A stretch of DNA of 51,091 bases from a virus, in IMG/VR virus record IMGVR_UViG_3300044908_000033, positions 1-51,091 of that record. One strand, 5' to 3'. Within the stretch, counting starts at the first letter, position 1. Each line of letters opens with the position of its first letter. Both the position numbers and the translations under genes were made by a program. The notes beneath the pieces are model-generated. The model saw only the letters and a program-made list of their open reading frames with translations. It was not told the origin of the DNA and made no database searches. Shown here in pieces: positions 48,092-51,091 of the stretch.

Positions 48092-48255
48092 CCCTCGCCC
48101 CCCGTGTCCTGGTTCACCTCGTCAAACAGGTCCCGCTGCAACGCCCGTAACATCTCGCTCGGCCGGTAGTTCATCTCCATCACCGGCAACTTCCGACCCA
48201 ACAGCAGCCCCACGATCTTCCGCGCCGCCGCCGTTATCAGCCTCCGTACCCGCAT
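48088..48255 (-). CDS. Small basic helical protein
   Basis: The 55-residue frame has AAGGGG in front of its ATG, and its TGA overlaps the next gene's ATG, as is usual here. It has an Arg-rich N-terminal helix (RRLITAAARKIVGLLLGRK) and an acidic C-terminus. It overlaps the tail of the 48122-48646 frame, so one of the two may be shortened. Confidence 0.5.
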   Translation of the reverse strand: MRVRRLITAAARKIVGLLLGRKLPVMEMNYRPSEMLRALQRDLFDEVNQDTGGEG

Positions 48256-48646
48256 CTTCCCACCCCTTCTCTTTCAACCATCCCCGGATCATCACCAGGC
48301 ACTTCTCGCTCGGCACGTCCTCCACCATCTCACCATCGGGCTTCCCTGCCCCCGCTTCCTCCTGGGGTGGATTTCGCATCGCCGTCTTCGCCGCAGTCCA
48401 CTCTACCTCCAACTTCCCTAGCCGGTCAAGGAACCTCTCAGGCGTCTTTTCCTTGATCGCTCTTACCGTACGCTGCAACTCCGTCTTGTCCGCACTCGCC
48501 TTCTTCTTCGCCACATGACGGTAGACGGTTAGAATCTCCGGAGGTATCTCCCGACCAGCCTGCTTTCCATGCTTCCCACGGCCGTCCTTGTTACCGCCAT
48601 CATCGTTTTCCGCCGTTTCAGGGGCTTCTTGGACCACCGCTTCCAT
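48122..48646 (-). CDS. First gene of the late operon, small-terminase candidate
   Basis: The 174-residue charged, helical protein (ILTVYRHVAKKKASADKTEL, PERFLDRLGKLEVEWTAAKT) occupies the position of a small terminase subunit at the head of the operon. Its last 45 residues are Gly/Ala/Asp-rich and lie over the 48088-48255 gene in another frame, so the true end is uncertain. A TTTGACG-N12-TAG element stands 27-50 bases upstream of the ATG. Confidence 0.5.
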   Translation of the reverse strand: MEAVVQEAPETAENDDGGNKDGRGKHGKQAGREIPPEILTVYRHVAKKKASADKTELQRTVRAIKEKTPERFLDRLGKLEVEWTAAKTAMRNPPQEEAGAGKPDGEMVEDVPSEKCLVMIRGWLKEKGWEDAGTEADNGGGAEDRGAAVGSEVAGDGDELPAERDVTGVAAGPV

Positions 48647-48672
48647 GACTTACGCTTACTCCACGCCCAGCC

Positions 48673-48697
48673 CCCCTACAAGAGCACCCACGTCAAA
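48673..48697 (-). promoter_or_regulatory. TTTGACG-N12-TAG element ahead of the late operon
   Basis: On the leftward strand ATTTGACG is followed after 12 bases by TAGGGG, ending 27 bases before the ATG at 48646. It is the divergent counterpart of the rightward copies between 48939 and 50951. The 358-base gap 48647-49004 holds otherwise only a CCCCCGGGGG palindrome and an AGACATGTCT palindrome. Confidence 0.4.
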
Positions 48698-48938
48698 TTC
48701 ACCACTGTGCGCGCGGACCACAGACATGTCTATGCTCCACGCGCACATCGCCACAAATCGGAAGCGCATTGCCGATTTGCTTCCATAACTCCTTGCAGCC
48801 GTTCGTGTAGGATAAGCCGCCCCCACCACCCTTTCAGCCCCCCGGGGGCCGGGTTCAAGGCTCCAGCCAGCCTCCCCGAGCACCTGGCAGGGCCGCAAAC
48901 CCCCTCGGATCACGCGCCCGCACGTCGAAGAGGGCGCT

Positions 48939-48963
48939 TTTGACGGCGGTCCTTGGGTGTGAG
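48939..48963 (+). promoter_or_regulatory. TTTGACG element, rightward copy 1
   Basis: TTTTGACG is followed after 12 bases by TGTGAG and stands about 42 bases before the ATG at 49005. It shares the TTTGACG core and spacing with the other copies, but has TG rather than TA at the second box. Confidence 0.3.
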
Positions 48964-49004
48964 GCGATCACTTCGGTCGCCGTAAGGTCAAGCAGGAGAA
49001 GGTG

Positions 49005-49169
49005 ATGGACAACCGTGGCGAACGATACGGAGCGGCTCGACGGTGGGCAATCCTGATTGCGGGGGACGACACGGGGCTGCGGGTGGACGCTGAGAGCTAC
49101 GACGTGGCACTGCGGGCGGCGATGGCAGTGGTGGGGTGTCGGTATGTGGATGTGGTGCTGGAGCGGTGA
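49005..49169 (+). CDS. Small hypothetical protein
   Basis: The 54-residue protein has AGGAG six bases before its ATG. It is alpha/beta-like (RRWAILIAGDDTGLRVDAES, VALRAAMAVVGCRYVDVVLE). It opens the right-hand block of small genes. Confidence 0.6.
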   Translation: MDNRGERYGAARRWAILIAGDDTGLRVDAESYDVALRAAMAVVGCRYVDVVLER

Positions 49170-49285
49170 CCGAGATGCCGGCCATGTGCTGGGCCTGCTT
49201 GTGGCGGGCCTGGCACGGGCTGGCTGGAGGGCGTGCCGGTCAAGGCGAACGGCACGCTGCAAGCGGCGAAAGCGGGAGCGAAGTG

Positions 49286-49543
49286 ATGGCGTATTTTGCG
49301 AACAGTACCGAAGGCGACATCCTCGATCAGCAATGCGCTGACTGTATTCTCGGCCGCAAGCATTGCCCCGTGGCGAACGTGCAGCTAGTCCACAACTACG
49401 ACCAGTGCGGCATACCGAAGCTTCGGGAAGCAATGAATCTGCTGGTGAACGAGCAGGGGATTTGCCAGCTTCGGCCGCTGCTGGACCCGATGCCGCCGCA
49501 GGTCGATGAAGGGGATACCCTGTTTCCAAAGGAGCAAGCATGA
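49286..49543 (+). CDS. Cys-rich small hypothetical protein
   Basis: The 85-residue protein starts at ATG 49286. The frame is open upstream to a GTG at 49166 that overlaps the preceding stop (GTGA), so a 125-residue form is possible; that extension is Trp/Cys-rich and less convincing. The Cys pattern QQCADCILGRKHCPVA with a later C suggests metal binding. Its stop overlaps the next start. Confidence 0.55.
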   Translation: MAYFANSTEGDILDQQCADCILGRKHCPVANVQLVHNYDQCGIPKLREAMNLLVNEQGICQLRPLLDPMPPQVDEGDTLFPKEQA

Positions 49544-49599
49544 AACCCCAGACCGACGACGACCCGCGCGAATCCGCGAACAGCACGCCGGGACGATGA
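49540..49599 (+). CDS. 19-residue leader-like peptide
   Basis: AAGGAG precedes an ATG that overlaps the previous stop, and the TGA overlaps the ATG at 49596. The peptide is polar and acidic. It may only couple translation of the two flanking genes. Confidence 0.3.
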   Translation: MKPQTDDDPRESANSTPGR

Positions 49600-49811
49600 G
49601 CCTGGATTCGATGGCGACTGACGTGCGGTATGCACTGGAGGCAGCTCGGGCCGGCAAGCGGCACTGTCACTGCAAGGAGTCGAGCTGCATGAACTGCGAC
49701 AGGGCAACGCGGGCTATTGACGCCCTGGAGCGGGTGCAAGACGGCATCGAGGATCTGCGGCCGGTGCGACATGCGGATCTGTTCCCCGGCGAGACGCTGC
49801 GGTCGATTTGA
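49596..49811 (+). CDS. Small Cys/His-rich protein
   Basis: The protein has 71 residues. HCHCKESSCMNC (23-34) is a compact zinc-binding cluster, followed by a helix (RATRAIDALERVQDGIED). The ATG is coupled to the leader peptide stop. The stop codon itself lies in a TTTGACG element. Function unknown. Confidence 0.55.
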   Translation: MSLDSMATDVRYALEAARAGKRHCHCKESSCMNCDRATRAIDALERVQDGIEDLRPVRHADLFPGETLRSI

Positions 49812-49831
49812 CGGCGCCCCTGAGGTGTGGC
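49807..49831 (+). promoter_or_regulatory. TTTGACG element, rightward copy 2
   Basis: ATTTGACG is followed after 12 bases by TGTGGC, about 80 bases before the ATG at 49912. Confidence 0.3.
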
Positions 49832-49911
49832 CGCGGATTGGTCTGCCCTTCGTTGGGGACCGCGGCACTTGCCCTGACGCATCGTTGGGGCCTACTTGGA
49901 GGATCGAGACC

Positions 49912-50142
49912 ATGGAACCCGTGAACGTCGAGGTGTACGTGATCGTCAACGACGACGGTGATTACTCGTGCGGTGCCGACCTGGACGCCGCTACTGAGAA
50001 GTTCGAGGAGGAGTATGGAGGCACGGTGCGCCGCGTGCTGCTGCTGTCGGTCGAGGTGCCGCGGCCGGTGATCCAGGAGTTGCGGGGCAAGGCGACGGCC
50101 GAGCCCAGCGCGGTCGGCGGTTTGACGGTGCAGGACCAGTAG
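49912..50142 (+). CDS. Small hypothetical protein
   Basis: The protein has 76 residues; GGAGGATCGAGACC precedes the ATG, a leader nearly repeated before 50679. Alternating strands and one helix are visible (VNVEVYVIVNDDGDYSCGAD, ATEKFEEEYGGTVRRVLLL). Family unknown. Confidence 0.6.
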   Translation: MEPVNVEVYVIVNDDGDYSCGADLDAATEKFEEEYGGTVRRVLLLSVEVPRPVIQELRGKATAEPSAVGGLTVQDQ

Positions 50143-50145
50143 AGT
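50121..50145 (+). promoter_or_regulatory. TTTGACG-N12-TAG element, rightward copy 3
   Basis: GTTTGACG is followed after 12 bases by TAGAGT. It overlaps the end of the 49912 gene and precedes the 50213 gene by about 70 bases. A conventional 17-base spacing would instead give TAAGCT. Confidence 0.38.
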
Positions 50146-50212
50146 AAGCTCCCATGCCGGCCCTGCCGCTTGTTGCGGCGGGGCCTGGCGGGGGCCTCAA
50201 GAGGGTGAACCC

Positions 50213-50443
50213 GTGACGACTCAACAACTCTACGCACTGGGCGAGGAGCTGGCCCAGGCTGAACACTGCATACTGACGGCCCGCCGGTACGTGCAGCAGG
50301 AAAGCACGCTGCGGGCCCTGGAGGCTGTCCGCAAGGCGCGGGCTATCGCCGCTGGCGTGGCACTCCTGACGCAAGCCGACGACTCGACCGCGACTGGGCT
50401 GTGGGCGGCCGGCGGCACCGGGGTACGTGTGCGAGCTGTGTAG
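50213..50443 (+). CDS. Small helical hypothetical protein
   Basis: The 76-residue protein starts at a GTG with AGAGGG. It is almost wholly helical (QLYALGEELAQAEHCILTAR, ALEAVRKARAIAAGVALL) with a Gly-rich end. Family unknown. Confidence 0.6.
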   Translation: MTTQQLYALGEELAQAEHCILTARRYVQQESTLRALEAVRKARAIAAGVALLTQADDSTATGLWAAGGTGVRVRAV

Positions 50444-50449
50444 CGCGGG

Positions 50450-50581
50450 GTGATCGAGTGCCGGGCGCGGAAAGGGCAACGCTCTGTTGCGCTCTGTCCC
50501 ACCCGCCCGGCATTTGACGCCGCTGCAAGAGTAGAGGCCGAGGCCGGCTTGTGGAGTGCAGGCCGGCCGAGTGCATGGTAA
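50450..50581 (+). CDS. Possible 43-residue protein
   Basis: A GTG seven bases after the previous stop opens a Arg/Ala-rich frame (FDAAARVEAEAGLW). There is no ribosome-binding site and a TTTGACG element lies inside it, so it may not be translated. The rest of the gap to 50678 shows no other gene. Confidence 0.25.
   Translation: MIECRARKGQRSVALCPTRPAFDAAARVEAEAGLWSAGRPSAW
50513..50537 (+). promoter_or_regulatory. TTTGACG-N12-TAG element, rightward copy 4
   Basis: ATTTGACG is followed after 12 bases by TAGAGG. The next well-formed gene starts at 50679. Confidence 0.38.
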
Positions 50582-50678
50582 ACCCCCGATTGCGTAACCG
50601 GCACCTGTCGCGGGGCGGCGGGGGGATCGACTGACGCGGCCCCGGCGAGCAGGGGCACAACTGAGGGAGGATCGGACC

Positions 50679-50813
50679 GTGAACGTAATCACTGTGCAGC
50701 AGATCAGCGGCGGCTACGGCGTGTTCGCGGGTGACACGCTGATTTACTCGGCTCGCACCCGCGCCGAATGTGAGGCGTGGGCAGCTGCGCGGCCCAGTCT
50801 GAAAATGGGATGA
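50679..50813 (+). CDS. Tiny hypothetical protein
   Basis: The 44-residue protein starts at a GTG with GGGAGGATCGGACC. Sequence such as VQQISGGYGVFAGDTLIYSA looks like a compact beta fold. Its stop overlaps the next ATG. Confidence 0.55.
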   Translation: MNVITVQQISGGYGVFAGDTLIYSARTRAECEAWAAARPSLKMG

Positions 50814-50920
50814 CCACGAAAGCCCCCGCATCCAGCGTATACGGGAGTCGCGCACCCGGCGGGGGAATCGCTTGCGGCGAACGGTTCGCCTGCGAGCGGC
50901 CGCGGCGACCCGGGGCATGA
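50810..50920 (+). CDS. Possible 36-residue protein
   Basis: The ATG overlaps the previous stop (ATGA). The product is Gly/Arg/Cys-rich with no clear fold, so translation is uncertain. Confidence 0.3.
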   Translation: MTTKAPASSVYGSRAPGGGIACGERFACERPRRPGA

Positions 50921-50926
50921 GGCCGA

Positions 50927-50951
50927 TTTGACGCCGGCCCGTTAGTAGACG
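50927..50951 (+). promoter_or_regulatory. TTTGACG-N12-TAG element, rightward copy 5
   Basis: ATTTGACG is followed after 12 bases by TAGACG, 33 bases before the ATG at 50984. This copy has the cleanest promoter-like position. Confidence 0.4.
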
Positions 50952-50983
50952 ACCCACAACCCACTTTGAAAGGAACCCGTGCC

Positions 50984-51091
50984 ATGACCGAAACGAAACG
51001 AGCGACCAGGCTGGAGCGCATCGCCCAGCACGGCCGCAACCTGCTGGCGATCTTCCCGAACGCCACCGAACAGGACCCGGTGAAGTTGTGC
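50984..51091 (+). CDS. Hypothetical phage protein, 5' part of a gene crossing the circular junction
   Basis: The ATG has GAAAGGA at 50968-50974. The 36 codons here continue into 30-308 at the left end, giving 128 residues in all. The N-terminal part is basic and helical (TRLERIAQHGRNLLAIFPN). Family unknown. Confidence 0.75.
   Translation, partial: MTETKRATRLERIAQHGRNLLAIFPNATEQDPVKLC
51063..51091. repeat. Terminal direct repeat (circular-assembly overlap), right copy
   Basis: Identical to bases 1-29. Confidence 0.9.

Noticed and set aside
48730-48786. 18-codon leftward frame with AAGGAGTT upstream in the divergent gap
   Set aside because: Too short to support without conservation; possible leader peptide only.
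50154-50216. 20-codon + strand frame before the 50213 gene
   Set aside because: Weak start signal and low-complexity Gly-rich product.
1-51091. CRISPR arrays, insertion sequences, integrase, anti-CRISPR or toxin-antitoxin genes
   Set aside because: No spaced repeats, transposase motifs or recombinase catalytic motifs were seen on either strand.

Overview
The window is an almost certainly complete tailed-phage genome of podovirus type (short tail). The first 29 bases recur exactly as the last 29, and one reading frame (128 codons) runs through that junction, so the sequence is a circular or circularly permuted assembly of about 51,062 bp. The DNA is G+C-rich and gene-dense, and neighbouring genes often overlap by ATGA, GTGA or TTGA. 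I see no integrase, repressor, DNA polymerase, primase, RNA polymerase or recognisable lysozyme/amidase, so the phage looks virulent and dependent on host replication. The host is not identifiable from sequence alone; a G+C-rich bacterium with Shine-Dalgarno initiation is all I can support.

Layout. (1) 49,005 through the junction to 308, + strand: very small genes of unknown function. They are interspersed with a recurring TTTGACG-N12-TAG element, which also stands divergently in front of the leftward operon. (2) 361-459: a tRNA-like element. (3) 488-11,142, + strand: a DNA-metabolism operon with an ERF-type annealing protein, YqaJ/lambda-type exonuclease, DUF3102 protein, AT-hook protein, SF2 helicase, HNH protein, SWIM zinc-finger protein, cytosine-C5 methyltransferase, VRR-NUC nuclease, an N4/N6-type DNA methylase and many tiny Cys-rich proteins. 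(4) 11,143-11,813: a strong hairpin, a structured non-coding stretch and one small + gene, lying where the two transcription directions converge. (5) 11,814-48,646, - strand: the late operon. Read leftward it holds small genes, large terminase, portal, membrane proteins (a probable lysis cluster), a secreted papain-like protein, two pairs of paralogous head-accessory or adhesin genes, scaffold, major capsid protein, decoration-like proteins, tail adaptor, a beta-propeller tail protein, fibre proteins, and finally a giant protein of about 1,994 residues. A free-standing HNH homing endonuclease gene (25,383-25,937) interrupts this operon on the opposite strand.

How it fits together. The early operon supplies recombination (annealer, exonuclease, helicase, VRR nuclease) without a polymerase, and two methyltransferases without partner restriction enzymes, which suggests recombination-assisted replication by host enzymes and self-protection of the DNA. 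The late operon builds a capsid with several accessory beta-proteins, a short tail with a gp10-like propeller, a fibre with 35-residue repeats and a glycine-rich tip protein.

The most striking item is the giant last late protein. It has the build of an ejected or polyvalent virion protein, yet carries a nearly canonical GGDEF domain (SGDEF signature, metal-binding aspartates kept) followed by a helix-turn-helix resembling sigma-70 region 4. If it enters the cell with the DNA it could act on cyclic-dinucleotide signalling and on transcription at once. This is inference, but it is the best candidate in the window for an undescribed system.
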